Shown here one piece after another: positions 25,739 through 34,950 of a stretch of DNA of 64,000 bases (positions are counted from its first letter, which is position 1; every line of letters starts with the position of its first letter). The stretch lies in NCBI GenBank assembly GCA_047619685.1, contig JBLHLC010000013.1:44158-108157 (forward strand), read 5' to 3'. This stretch comes from JABDJZ01 sp047619685. Lineage in GTDB: Bacteria; Bacteroidota; Rhodothermia; Rhodothermales; UBA10348. The translations under genes were made by a program, and so were the position numbers. Under the pieces are notes generated by a model, which saw only the letters and a program-made list of their open reading frames with translations, had not been told where the DNA came from and made no database searches.

Positions 25739-26983
25739 GTGGAGACCTACGCAAAGGCCCTTCTTGTCGCCATCCCCCTCTTCTCCCTGCTCCTGCTGGG
25801 GGAAGCCGTGGTTGCCGCGCGAAGGGGTATCAAGACCCTGAACAGCATGGATACCATTTCCAGCCTGAGCTCAGGCGTTACGAATGTGATCAAGGACTCC
25901 CTCGGTGTGGTGCTCGTGATTCTCTCCTATCCGTTCGTGACGGGTCAGGTCGCCCTGATGGAGCTGCCGGCCACGTGGCCGGTGTATGTGATCGCGTTTG
26001 TGGCACTCGATTTTGCGGGGTACTGGTCACACCGGCTGAACCACAGCATCAATTTCTTCTGGAACACCCACGTCATTCATCATTCCAGCGAGGAGTTCAA
26101 TCTGGCCTGTGCCCTTCGCCAGAGCATCTCCAACCTGCTGGGGTATTACGCCATTTTCCTGCTCCCCGCCGCCGTAATCGGGGTGCCCGCCGGAGTGATC
26201 AACATCCTGGCTCCGCTCCATCTGTTCCTTCAGTTCTGGTACCACACGCGGCTGATTCCCAAACTGGGCCTCCTGGAATATGCGATCATCACGCCCTCAC
26301 AGCATCGCGTCCACCACGCCATCAATCCCGAGTATCTGGACAAGAACCTGGGCCAGATCTTCCCGTGGTGGGATCACCTGTTCGGGACGTATCAGGAAGA
26401 GCTGGATGACGTCGAGCCCGTCTACGGAATCACTCGGCCGGCCCACACCTGGAACCCGATTCGCATCAACTTCCAGCATCTCTGGCTTCTGACCAAAGAT
26501 GCCTGGCGAGCCGAACGCCTGTGGGACAAGGCGCGCATCTGGTTCATGCCGACGGGCTGGCGTCCACCGGACGTCGAGGCCCGATTCCCGGTCGCCAAGA
26601 TTGAGGATCCATACAACTTCGAGAAGTATCGGACCGAGGCCTCGCGGGTACTCCTGGTCTGGTCCTGGGCACAGTTCATCGCGACCACTGTGCTCCTCTT
26701 TGTGATGCTCGGAAGTTTTGGGAGCCTGGAACGGGATGAGCTTCTGCTTTACGGCGGATTTATCTTTCTGGCTGTCTTCGGGTACACGTCCATGATGGAC
26801 CGGGCTTCCTGGGCCCCGTGGATGGAGGTAGCTCGCGGGCTTCTGGGAGTGGGGTTTGTCTTCCTCAGCGGCGGCTGGTTCGAAATCGGTGAACCCCTGA
26901 TCGCGTGGTTCGTGACGGCGTACTTTCTGGTGACTGCAATCGGATCTCCGTGGGTTGCGCGGATAGACCAGCAAACGACATGA
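25739..26983 (+). CDS. Sterol desaturase / fatty acid hydroxylase family protein
   Basis: The 414-residue integral-membrane protein shows the three His boxes of the sterol desaturase (fatty acid hydroxylase) superfamily: HRLNH (about residue 97), HVIHHSSE (about 111) and HRVHHAIN (about 189). These coordinate a di-iron centre that hydroxylates or desaturates lipids using oxygen. Four to six hydrophobic helices surround them, and extra C-terminal helices from about 300 lie beyond the catalytic part. The start is GTG 25739, seven bases after the methyltransferase stop. The 3' end overlaps the haloperoxidase ATG by four bases. Confidence 0.88.
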   Translation: METYAKALLVAIPLFSLLLLGEAVVAARRGIKTLNSMDTISSLSSGVTNVIKDSLGVVLVILSYPFVTGQVALMELPATWPVYVIAFVALDFAGYWSHRLNHSINFFWNTHVIHHSSEEFNLACALRQSISNLLGYYAIFLLPAAVIGVPAGVINILAPLHLFLQFWYHTRLIPKLGLLEYAIITPSQHRVHHAINPEYLDKNLGQIFPWWDHLFGTYQEELDDVEPVYGITRPAHTWNPIRINFQHLWLLTKDAWRAERLWDKARIWFMPTGWRPPDVEARFPVAKIEDPYNFEKYRTEASRVLLVWSWAQFIATTVLLFVMLGSFGSLERDELLLYGGFIFLAVFGYTSMMDRASWAPWMEVARGLLGVGFVFLSGGWFEIGEPLIAWFVTAYFLVTAIGSPWVARIDQQTT

Positions 26984-29139
26984 AACGTCTCCTCCTGATT
27001 TTAGCGATGGCGGCCCCGTTCTGGGCAAACCTGTCAACCACTGCGGCCCAGCATTCTGTAGCTCGAGAGTGGAATGATGTCCTGCTTCAGCACATCAGAA
27101 AGGACTTCGCCAGACCCACGGTCCACTCGCGGAATCTGTTTCACACATCGGTTGCCATGTACGATGTCTGGGCGCTTCTGGACGACGAGGCTGGCCCATA
27201 TTTGGTTGGCTCCTCCGACTGCCCCATCAACCTGGGTTTCCCAGTTCCGCCTCCAGGTGCGGGCCGAGCCGCATTCCTGGACGAGGCAATCAGTTTTGCG
27301 GCCTACGGGCTTATAAATCACCGGTTCGCCGAGTCTCCGGGCGAAGATGAGACAGGCCCCGTGGCGGACTCCCTCATGGATGCGCTTGGTTTCGACCGCT
27401 CGTTCATGGGTTCAGACTACGCAAGCGGCAATCCAGGCGCGCTTGGCAACTATGTGGCACAGTGCCTGATCGCGTACGGGTTGACCGACGGTGCCAACGA
27501 AGCTGGCGGATACGAACCCCTGTTCTATAAGCCTGTCAATCATCCTCTGCGGCCGGACAGACCTGGAACCCCGGAGCTGGTAGACCCCAACCGATGGCAG
27601 CCGCTTCAGCTGGAGGTATTCATCGATCAGGGCAACAATACCATTGATGAGAACACGCCGGCATTCCTTGGGCCAGAGTGGGGATCGGTTGCTCCTTTCT
27701 CCCTCCAGACGGAAGATTTGAACATCTTCAGTAGGGAGGGCAACGACTACTGGGTGTATCACAATCCTCCGCGCCCCCCACATTTGGAAGATGCGCCACT
27801 CACGCCTGACTACAATGCGTACCAATGGGGGTTTGCCCTGGTGGCCGCGTGGTCGTCCCATCTGGACCCGACCGATGGCGTTATGTGGGATATTTCGCCT
27901 GGATCGATCGGGAACGTCCTTTATTTCCCCCGAACATACCAGGAGTATCCCGGCTTCTACGATTTCCTCCACGGAGGTGACCCGAGCCTTGGCCACGCCA
28001 CCAACCCCTACACGGGACAGCCGTACGAGCCTCAGATCGTCCCGCGCGCCGACTATGCCCGGGTCCTGGCTGAGTTCTGGGCCGATGGCCCCGAGTCTGA
28101 GACGCCTCCCGGGCACTGGTTCACCATCTTGAACTACGTCAACGATCACCCGCTCTTCGAGAAGCGCTATCGGGGGGCAGGTCCCATTCTGGATGAACTT
28201 GAGTGGGACGTCAAGGCCTATCTGGCGCTGGCCGGCACCATGCATGACGCCGCAGTGACGGCCTGGGGCATCAAGGGCTGGCACGACTACCTGCGCCCCA
28301 TTTCTGCCATCAGAAGCATGGCAGACCGGGGCCAGAGTTCGGATCCCTCCCGCGCCAACTTCCATCCGAAGGGTCTTCCTCTTTTCCCCGGTCTAATCGA
28401 AGTCGTCGAACCGGGGGATCCTCTGGAAGGCGTTCTTGGACAACACCGGGGCAAGATCAAACTTTTTGCCTGGCGAGGCCCACATTTCGTTCTCGATCCA
28501 GACACCGATGACGCGGGTGTGGGGTGGATTCTGGCGGAGAACTGGTGGCCTTACCAACGTCCATCTTTTGTCACGCCGCCCTTCGCCGGTTTCGTCTCGG
28601 GTCACTCTACATTTTCCCGGGCGGCGGCAGAGGTAATGACGCTTCTGACGGGCGATGAGTTTTTCCCTGGCGGCCTTGGAGAGTTTCTGGCGCCAAAGAA
28701 CGAGTTTCTGGTGTTTGAGGAGGGCCCAAGCGTGGATGTGGTACTCCAGTGGGCCACGTACCGCGACGCGTCGGACCAGACCAGCCTGTCCCGCATCTGG
28801 GGAGGGATTCACCCTCCGGCGGACGACCTTCCGGGGCGCATCATTGGCGAGCGGCTAGGTTTAAGCGCATTCGCGCACGCCGAGCGCTATTTCCAGGGAG
28901 ACCTGGTCGCTGGCCTGGAGGAGACCCGGCCCCTGGAGGCAGAACTGCAGGTTTATCCAAACCCGGTGAGATCCGGTGAGGCGCTCCGAGTGGTTGGTGC
29001 GGATGGGCCCTTCGTTCTGGTGAATGTCCTTGGCCAGACCGTCCGGACCGGGCTGACGCTGGGTACTTCAGACCTGGCACCCGGCCTGTACTTCGTCCGA
29101 AAAGACAGCAAGGCCGTCCCGGTGGTCGTCACGCGCTGA
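26980..29139 (+). CDS. Vanadium-dependent haloperoxidase-like protein with T9SS sorting domain
   Basis: The ATG overlaps the upstream stop (ATGA), giving a 719-residue protein with a signal peptide (MKRLLLILAMAAPFWANLST). The catalytic part shows the vanadate/phosphate-binding residues of the PAP2/vanadium haloperoxidase fold: DYLRPISAIR (about 433), FVSGHSTFSRAA (about 537) and SRIWGGIHPP (about 604). The C-terminal 75 residues are a T9SS sorting domain: LQVYPNPVRSGEALRV, LVNVLGQTV, LAPGLYFVRKDSKAVPVVV. Either halide oxidation or phosphatase chemistry at the cell surface is possible. It closes a tightly packed set begun at 23564. Confidence 0.82.
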   Translation: MKRLLLILAMAAPFWANLSTTAAQHSVAREWNDVLLQHIRKDFARPTVHSRNLFHTSVAMYDVWALLDDEAGPYLVGSSDCPINLGFPVPPPGAGRAAFLDEAISFAAYGLINHRFAESPGEDETGPVADSLMDALGFDRSFMGSDYASGNPGALGNYVAQCLIAYGLTDGANEAGGYEPLFYKPVNHPLRPDRPGTPELVDPNRWQPLQLEVFIDQGNNTIDENTPAFLGPEWGSVAPFSLQTEDLNIFSREGNDYWVYHNPPRPPHLEDAPLTPDYNAYQWGFALVAAWSSHLDPTDGVMWDISPGSIGNVLYFPRTYQEYPGFYDFLHGGDPSLGHATNPYTGQPYEPQIVPRADYARVLAEFWADGPESETPPGHWFTILNYVNDHPLFEKRYRGAGPILDELEWDVKAYLALAGTMHDAAVTAWGIKGWHDYLRPISAIRSMADRGQSSDPSRANFHPKGLPLFPGLIEVVEPGDPLEGVLGQHRGKIKLFAWRGPHFVLDPDTDDAGVGWILAENWWPYQRPSFVTPPFAGFVSGHSTFSRAAAEVMTLLTGDEFFPGGLGEFLAPKNEFLVFEEGPSVDVVLQWATYRDASDQTSLSRIWGGIHPPADDLPGRIIGERLGLSAFAHAERYFQGDLVAGLEETRPLEAELQVYPNPVRSGEALRVVGADGPFVLVNVLGQTVRTGLTLGTSDLAPGLYFVRKDSKAVPVVVTR

Positions 29140-29146
29140 TTCGTCC

Positions 29147-29170
29147 GCGGCGCCGGTCGGTCGCCGCTTT
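29147..29170 (+). terminator. Possible terminator after the haloperoxidase operon
   Basis: GCGGCG (29147-29152) can pair with CGCCGC (29162-29167) around a 9-base loop, followed by TTTAT. It lies in the 33-base gap between convergent genes. The stem is short and GC-rich with a weak T tract, so this is only a candidate. Confidence 0.4.
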
Positions 29171-29172
29171 AT

Positions 29173-30822
29173 CTACTCAATAATCCGCGCACGAACGATG
29201 TAGTCCAGGAGTGGAAAATGCTCCCGCATGTACTCCCACCCTCCTTCCTCCATCGGTCCCTGATTTCCTGCCCGCATTCCGCCGCCCGCGTCCTCGGCGT
29301 AGAGGGAATAGAGCCGTTGTACCACGTCCATTCCGTCCACAACTTCGCCGAAGGGCGCAAAGCCGCCCGCATCCAGACGCGCGTTGTCTCCGGTGCTGAT
29401 GAAGACCTGCGTGGACCGGGTGTCCGGATCCGTCATCGCGAAGGCCACCCGACCCATCGTGTTGCTTTCCACGACGGGGTCGTCGGGGATGGTCCGGGAC
29501 TTCCAGGCCGCCGCAACCGCAGGATCCCCGGAGACACCAAACTGCGCGATGAATCCGTCGACCACGCGGTTGATGTGCACGCCGTCGTAGTAACCACCGC
29601 GAACAAGATTGTAGAAGCGGTCGGCACCCTCGGGTGCCCACGTTCGGACAACTTCAATCTGAAACGCCCCTTCGGTCGTTTCAAAAGCCGCCCGGAATGA
29701 CGCCGGCGCCCGCGTACTCCAGCTTGGATCGCCTGGAGGAGCGAGGGCGGAGGAGGATCCGGATTCCGGGAACCCGCCCAACAGCAATTCCCCCAAATAC
29801 GGCCCCCATATCGACGGCTGGGAATGTGTGCCGTGCCCGCGCGTCATTTCGGTGATCGGCAGGACCACGGCACGGCCGTTCTGTACGCGCGCAGTCTCGG
29901 CCTCAAGGATGCCCAACTCCGGGGGGTTGACCTGATCATCCGCCGAGTTTATGGCCAGGAGAGGAGCCTTGATGTCTTTCAGATGCGGCGCTGGATCATA
30001 AAAGCGCGACGCGTCAAACGCATAAATAAGGTCGTTGGCATCCAGTCTCGATCTGTAGCGCTCGACCAGATTGTCCATAAATGCCTCCGCCTCCACGCGG
30101 GTCGGCGCGGACAGTTGATACTGGAGCGGGCTCGAAACCATAAAAACCAGCCCATAAAGGGCCGCTTTCAGACCCTCCGGCTGCTGATCGTAGTCTCCTC
30201 CATTCCAGGCCGGATCATCCTTGATCGGGTCGATGATCATCTTCCGCATCATCCGGTTGCGCCCCGCAATTTCCACTGGGAGGCTGGCCAGGGGAAGCAG
30301 CGCGTCCATGTAGTCCGGGTAGGTGTATCCCCAGACCCAGGAGTGCATCCCGCCCATCGAGGTTCCGGTTACCAGGCGCAGGTGATTGACTCCCAGGTGC
30401 TCCGTCAGGAGTTGGTACTGGGCCCGCACCATGTCGTCGTACGTGTACTGGGGGAAACGCCCCTTCAGGTCGTCGCTCGGTTTGCTGGAACTACCGTGAC
30501 CGATTCCGTCCGGCAAGATTATATAGTACCGAGCGGAGTCCAAGAGAGCGCCGCTCCCAAAAAGAACTCCGGCGAATCGGCCGCTCAAGAAGCCTCTGCC
30601 GCTTCCTGTCGTCCCGTGCCCGATGAGTACTGCGTTTCGAACGACGCCGTTTTCGTCTCGCCTCGGCACGCCCAGCGTCGTGTAGTGCTGGCGGAGATCC
30701 ATGGTTTCTCCTGAGTCAAACACGAATCCCTGGACCACGAAATCTCCCTCAATTTCAGTGGAGACGTTCTGAGCAGATGCTGTGAACGTCGCTGAGGCGA
30801 ACAGAATGAGGATCAGTCGCAT
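29173..30822 (-). CDS. Alpha/beta hydrolase (MetX-like) fused to a cyclophilin-type peptidyl-prolyl isomerase
   Basis: The 549-residue protein has a signal peptide (MRLILILFASATFTASAQN). Residues about 30-365 form an alpha/beta hydrolase resembling homoserine acetyltransferase-type enzymes, with nucleophile elbow GTSMGGMHSWVWG (about 155), acidic INSADDQVNPPE and a late His in MTRGHGTHSQ. After a Ser/Pro linker, residues about 385-549 are a cyclophilin domain: GAFQIEVVRTWAPEGADRF, INRVVDGFIAQFG, GRVAFAM, STQVFISTGDN and FAPFGEVVDG. The cyclophilin Arg (INRVV) is kept although the usual FHR is altered. No frameshift separates the halves, so the fusion looks real. It should be periplasmic or secreted; substrate unknown. 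Confidence 0.82.
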   Translation of the reverse strand: MRLILILFASATFTASAQNVSTEIEGDFVVQGFVFDSGETMDLRQHYTTLGVPRRDENGVVRNAVLIGHGTTGSGRGFLSGRFAGVLFGSGALLDSARYYIILPDGIGHGSSSKPSDDLKGRFPQYTYDDMVRAQYQLLTEHLGVNHLRLVTGTSMGGMHSWVWGYTYPDYMDALLPLASLPVEIAGRNRMMRKMIIDPIKDDPAWNGGDYDQQPEGLKAALYGLVFMVSSPLQYQLSAPTRVEAEAFMDNLVERYRSRLDANDLIYAFDASRFYDPAPHLKDIKAPLLAINSADDQVNPPELGILEAETARVQNGRAVVLPITEMTRGHGTHSQPSIWGPYLGELLLGGFPESGSSSALAPPGDPSWSTRAPASFRAAFETTEGAFQIEVVRTWAPEGADRFYNLVRGGYYDGVHINRVVDGFIAQFGVSGDPAVAAAWKSRTIPDDPVVESNTMGRVAFAMTDPDTRSTQVFISTGDNARLDAGGFAPFGEVVDGMDVVQRLYSLYAEDAGGGMRAGNQGPMEEGGWEYMREHFPLLDYIVRARIIE

Positions 30823-30860
30823 GGTTTGAGGAGTTAACCCGCCTGAATCTAGCTATTTAT

Positions 30861-31268
30861 TTGCCTGTGTCTATCCCGAGCATCGCCTTCACCCTCCCCG
30901 ATCTCCACGCGGGTTTTACGGAAATGGAGGGAGCCGTATACCTGGATGCGGAGTTTATAGTGTTGAATATGAACCTGCCCACTCTCGGCGGCCTTCGAAA
31001 GAAGGAAAGGATCATCAAGATTGAGCCCAGGGCATTGTCGTCCGTTTCCCTTCTGAGGGGACTCGCGGTTGACAAGATTTGCTTACGGCCCAAGAAGGAG
31101 GATCTCCTGGACGCCATACCTGGAAAGCACCTGGGCGAGGTTCAACTGAGGGTCTGGCGAACGCGTCGTCTTGACTCAAAGCTTTTTGTGCAAGAGGTAC
31201 GTCGCCGCATGGCAATGGCAGACGCCCTGGAAGCCGACAATCCTATTACCGATGAGGGATCGCTCTGA
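30861..31268 (+). CDS. Small protein upstream of ettA, possibly bacterial PH-like fold
   Basis: The 135-residue protein starts at TTG 30861 or GTG 30867. The first half is beta-rich (GAVYLDAEFIVLNMNLPTLG, ERIIKIEPRALSSVSLLRGL); a final helix (FVQEVRRRMAMADAL) follows. The pattern recalls small PH-like beta-sandwich proteins, but this is only a fold-level guess. There is no signal peptide. Its stop codon overlaps the proposed CTG start of ettA by two bases, so co-translation is likely and a role near the ribosome or EttA is conceivable. Confidence 0.55.
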   Translation: MPVSIPSIAFTLPDLHAGFTEMEGAVYLDAEFIVLNMNLPTLGGLRKKERIIKIEPRALSSVSLLRGLAVDKICLRPKKEDLLDAIPGKHLGEVQLRVWRTRRLDSKLFVQEVRRRMAMADALEADNPITDEGSL

Positions 31269-32938
31269 GCGACACTAAAATCATCTTCTCCATGCAGGGC
31301 GTGGGGAAGATCTACCGTTCGACCAACAAGCAGGTCCTGAAGGACATTTACCTGTCCTTCTATCACGGCGCCAAAATCGGTGTACTCGGTCTCAACGGAT
31401 CCGGAAAGAGTACCCTCCTCAAGATAATCGCCGGCTTGGACCAGGATTATCTGGGTACCATCGAGTCCCATAAGGGCGTCACGTTTGGTTATCTCTCGCA
31501 AGAGCCTGAGATGGACGATGACAAGACGGTGATGGAGGTCGTCGAGGAAGGCGTGCACGAGACGGTTGCGCTCCTGGCCCGGTTCAACGAAGTCAGCGAG
31601 CAGTTTGCGGATCCCGACGCGGATTTCGACGCCCTGATGGCAGAGCAGGCCAAACTCCAGGATCGCATCGAGGCGGCTGGCGCCTGGGACCTTGAGTCCA
31701 AGCTTGAAATGGCCATGGACGCGCTGCGCTGCCCTCCGTCGGACGCGCTCGTCAAGACCCTCTCCGGTGGTGAAAGGCGCCGTGTGGCCATGGTCCGACT
31801 GCTCCTCAGGGAGCCGGACGTCCTCCTTCTTGATGAGCCCACCAACCACCTGGACGCCGAATCCGTAGGCTGGCTTGAACAACATCTGGCCCGGTACGAA
31901 GGCACGGTAATCGCCGTGACACACGACAGGTACTTCCTGGACAACGTGGCCGGTTGGATCCTGGAACTGGACCGCGGAAGCGGGATCCCGTTTGAAGGCA
32001 ACTACTCGTCGTGGCTGCAGCAGAAAGCCGCTCGGCTGAAGCTGGAGGAGAAGCAGCAATCCAGGCGCCAAAAAGCGCTCGAGCGCGAGTTGGAATGGGT
32101 GCGCATGTCTCCCAAGGGACGTCGTGCCAAGAACAAGGCCAGGATCACTGCCTACGAAAAGATGGTGGACGACCAGGAGGAGGCACGTGATGAGAGCATG
32201 GAGATCCCCATCGCTCCTGGTCCCCGACTCGGTGGGAACGTCATAGACGCCTCTGGCCTGGCGAAAGCCTATGACAACCGGCTCATCTTCGAGAATATGA
32301 CTTTCTCGCTCCCTCCTGGAGGAATTGTGGGCGTCATCGGCCCGAACGGCGCCGGTAAAACCACCCTCTTTCGGATGATTGCGGGCATGGAGACCCCGGA
32401 CGAAGGGTCCATCAAAGTCGGGTCCACCGTGAAACTCGGCTACGTGAATCAGAACCGAGACCTGGATCCCTTAAAGACCGTCTGGGAAGAAATATCGGAC
32501 GGCTCGGAAGTCATCCAGGTGGGTAAACGAGAAATGAACTCGCGGGCCTACGTGGGTCGTTTTAACTTCGGCGGCCAAGAACAGCAGAAGCTGACGTCAG
32601 AGTTATCGGGCGGAGAACGAAACCGGGTGCACCTGGCCAAGGTGATGAAGGAGGGTGCCAATGTGCTCCTTCTGGATGAGCCTACCAATGATCTGGACGT
32701 CAATACGGTGCGAGCGCTGGAGCAGGCGCTGATGTCCTACGCGGGCTGCGCGGTGATCATCTCGCATGATCGCTGGTTCCTGGACAGACTGGCCACTCAT
32801 ATTCTGGCTTTCGAAGGCAACAGCCAGGTGGCATGGTTCGAGGGTAACTACTCCGATTATGAGGAGAAGCGGCACGAGTTGCTCGGGACCGACGCGGATC
32901 AGCCCCATCGCATCAGGTACAAGCCGCTGACCCGATAA
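31265..32938 (+). CDS. ettA: Energy-dependent translational throttle protein EttA (ABC-F), probable CTG start
   Basis: This ABC-F ATPase of about 557 residues binds the ribosomal E site and gates entry into the elongation cycle according to ATP/ADP level. The first ABC domain has GLNGSGKST, LSGGERRR and LLLDEPTNHLD; the second has GPNGAGKTT, ELSGGERNR and LLLDEPTNDLD; the charged linker (KQQSRRQKALERELEWVRM) lies between. The first ATG in frame is at 31292, but homology extends nine codons further upstream (SDTKIIFS), leading to CTG at 31265. That CTG has GAGG seven bases before it, while ATG 31292 has no such site, so I favour CTG. Confidence 0.9.
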   Translation: MSDTKIIFSMQGVGKIYRSTNKQVLKDIYLSFYHGAKIGVLGLNGSGKSTLLKIIAGLDQDYLGTIESHKGVTFGYLSQEPEMDDDKTVMEVVEEGVHETVALLARFNEVSEQFADPDADFDALMAEQAKLQDRIEAAGAWDLESKLEMAMDALRCPPSDALVKTLSGGERRRVAMVRLLLREPDVLLLDEPTNHLDAESVGWLEQHLARYEGTVIAVTHDRYFLDNVAGWILELDRGSGIPFEGNYSSWLQQKAARLKLEEKQQSRRQKALERELEWVRMSPKGRRAKNKARITAYEKMVDDQEEARDESMEIPIAPGPRLGGNVIDASGLAKAYDNRLIFENMTFSLPPGGIVGVIGPNGAGKTTLFRMIAGMETPDEGSIKVGSTVKLGYVNQNRDLDPLKTVWEEISDGSEVIQVGKREMNSRAYVGRFNFGGQEQQKLTSELSGGERNRVHLAKVMKEGANVLLLDEPTNDLDVNTVRALEQALMSYAGCAVIISHDRWFLDRLATHILAFEGNSQVAWFEGNYSDYEEKRHELLGTDADQPHRIRYKPLTR

Positions 32939-33021
32939 CCTGTATCTGTCGACCCGGCGCGTTGCGCTTGCCACGCCGGAGTCGTTCGTATACTGGGCTA
33001 AAGCCCTCCCAGCTTGCAAAG

Positions 33022-34542
33022 ATGAATACAGCACCTTCCCACCCGGCTTACTCCGAGTTCCTGGAGACGTACAAAGGCAAGCTCAAGCAGCTCTTTCACG
33101 AGCGGTCTGACGTCGATCGCCTGGCGCTGAAACGTGGGCTCCCGCCCTTCATCATGCGGGAGATCCGTGGTTGCGATCCGCTGACCGTCTGGATTCCGGA
33201 GGAGTACGGCGGAAGAGGCGGGAAGACGCCAGAATGTCTTGCCATGCTCGCGGCTTCATCCTACGAATCCCTGGGACTCGCGCTGACCTTTGGTATCAAT
33301 GGCGCGCTGTTCCTCCAGCCGCTGGCCCGCTACGGGCAGGAGGCCACGAAACGTCGGGTTTATGACCGCGTGGTTAAGGACAAGGCCATGGGAGGACTCA
33401 TGATCACCGAGCCCGACTACGGCTCGGACGCCCTCGCCATGAAAACATCACACGTCCCGGAAGGTGATGGACACCGCATCAAGGGCGTCAAACATTGGGG
33501 CGGATTGACGGGATGGGCAGACTTCTGGCTGGTGACGGCAAGGCCCAAGGGCGCGGATGGTCAACTGGGGCGAGATATCGACTTCTTCGTTTGTGACGTC
33601 AACGGGCCTGACCAAAACATCGTGGTAGAGGAGTTCTTCGAGAACCTCGGGCTGTACATGATTCCTTACGGCCGGAACCGCCTTGACATTCGTGTGCCCG
33701 CCAATCAGCGCCTCCTGCCTGAAAGCACCGGCATCACCATGATGCTTGATATCCTCCACCGGAGCCGCATCGAGTTTCCGGGCATGGCGATGGGCTTTCT
33801 GCACCGGATAATGGACGAGGGCATCCGCCATTGCAAGGAGCGCATGGTGGGCGGCAGCAGCCTCTTTGGTTACGACCAGGTGCAGGAGAGGCTGGCGCAG
33901 ATGCAGGCCTATTTCACCAGTGCCTCGGCCATGTGCGCCTACACCGGCGCCAACGTTTCCCTGGCCGACAACATGTCGCGCCATTCTATCCTGGCCAACA
34001 GCATCAAGACGGTCGCGACGGACATGATGCAGGACGCCTCCCAGTCGCTCCTGCAACTGTTCGGGGGGAAGGGATACCGTCTGGACAGCTATGCAGGGCG
34101 TGCGACGGTAGACAGCCGTCCTTTCCAGATTTTCGAAGGCTCAAACGACATCCTGTATCAGCAGATTGCAGAAGCCGTCCTGAAGACCATGCGACGGTTG
34201 AAGGAGCCCAATCTGGGTCAATTCCTGAAGGGATTTGAGTCTTCCAAGCGGGTGGCCGGGCTTGTTCACAGCCTCGTGGACTTCCAGGTAGACACCAGTC
34301 TACCCCAGCGCAAGCTCGTGGAACTGGGCAAGGCGTTGGGACGCATTTTCACCATGGAGCTTACGATTGATCTGGGTGAGCGCGGATTCCGCAAAGACCT
34401 GATCGACAACTCCCTGGCCGTCCTTCATGCCGAGGTTGACCGAATCATGAACGGCTTTCGAAGCCCTGGAGGCGTGATGGTCCAAGTCGATTATCAGGAC
34501 GGCCCGAGTTGGCTGGATCTGGTTTACCCGTCAGCCACCTAG
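33022..34542 (+). CDS. Acyl-CoA dehydrogenase family protein
   Basis: The 506-residue flavoenzyme has the acyl-CoA dehydrogenase layout: an N-terminal helical domain with WIPEEYGGRGG, a middle beta domain with GGLMITEPDYGSDALAMKT (FAD and substrate binding), and a C-terminal helical domain with LLQLFGGKGYRLDS and FQIFEGSNDILYQQIAE, where the catalytic Glu is usually found. ATG 33022 (MNTAPSHPAY) is preferred over an upstream extension. The expected reaction is alpha-beta dehydrogenation of an acyl-CoA in the cytoplasm. Its 3' end overlaps the convergent aconitase X small subunit by 12 bases; the substrate is unknown. Confidence 0.88.
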   Translation: MNTAPSHPAYSEFLETYKGKLKQLFHERSDVDRLALKRGLPPFIMREIRGCDPLTVWIPEEYGGRGGKTPECLAMLAASSYESLGLALTFGINGALFLQPLARYGQEATKRRVYDRVVKDKAMGGLMITEPDYGSDALAMKTSHVPEGDGHRIKGVKHWGGLTGWADFWLVTARPKGADGQLGRDIDFFVCDVNGPDQNIVVEEFFENLGLYMIPYGRNRLDIRVPANQRLLPESTGITMMLDILHRSRIEFPGMAMGFLHRIMDEGIRHCKERMVGGSSLFGYDQVQERLAQMQAYFTSASAMCAYTGANVSLADNMSRHSILANSIKTVATDMMQDASQSLLQLFGGKGYRLDSYAGRATVDSRPFQIFEGSNDILYQQIAEAVLKTMRRLKEPNLGQFLKGFESSKRVAGLVHSLVDFQVDTSLPQRKLVELGKALGRIFTMELTIDLGERGFRKDLIDNSLAVLHAEVDRIMNGFRSPGGVMVQVDYQDGPSWLDLVYPSAT

Positions 34543-34950
34543 AATCAACTGCCCGTCGGCAGTAATTCGGGCTTCCAGGCCGGTCTGTATAGTTTCAAAC
34601 TCCTGGCGCGAGACCGCCAGGATGGGGAAACTCTTCTGGTACATCTCATCCGCAACGACCGAGGCCAGGGCCAGAAAGAGGTCCGGTCTGTCCGTGACCA
34701 GCCCGGCCGGCGCCACCCCGGCCCGGACCGACTCAAGCAGGATGGCCGTCGAGGTACTGGATCCCCTTGTGTACGGCAGAACCAGGATTCGCCCTGCAGA
34801 CATCTCGCCCGAAAGCGGGTGCCTTCGATCGATGATCTCACCTGTTTTCTGATCGTAGCCGCCCCAGAAACTCAGGGGTTCCATGCTCACCAGCGTGATA
34901 CCGCTCGCGGAGCCAGAGACCACCAGATCACCGGATATCACGCGCGCCAT
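34531..34950 (-). CDS. Aconitase X swivel-domain protein (small subunit, DUF126)
   Basis: The 139-residue protein is the separate swivel domain of the aconitase X family: VVSGSASGITLVSMEPLSFWGGYD, then GRILVLPYTRGSSTSTAILLE. Together with the large subunit it forms a dehydratase. The gene overlaps the end of the large-subunit gene by 13 bases, so the two are translationally coupled. Known aconitase X enzymes act on cis-3-hydroxyproline in bacteria or phosphomevalonate in archaea; which substrate applies here is unclear because no proline-catabolic or mevalonate gene is nearby. Confidence 0.88.
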   Translation of the reverse strand: MARVISGDLVVSGSASGITLVSMEPLSFWGGYDQKTGEIIDRRHPLSGEMSAGRILVLPYTRGSSTSTAILLESVRAGVAPAGLVTDRPDLFLALASVVADEMYQKSFPILAVSRQEFETIQTGLEARITADGQLILGG

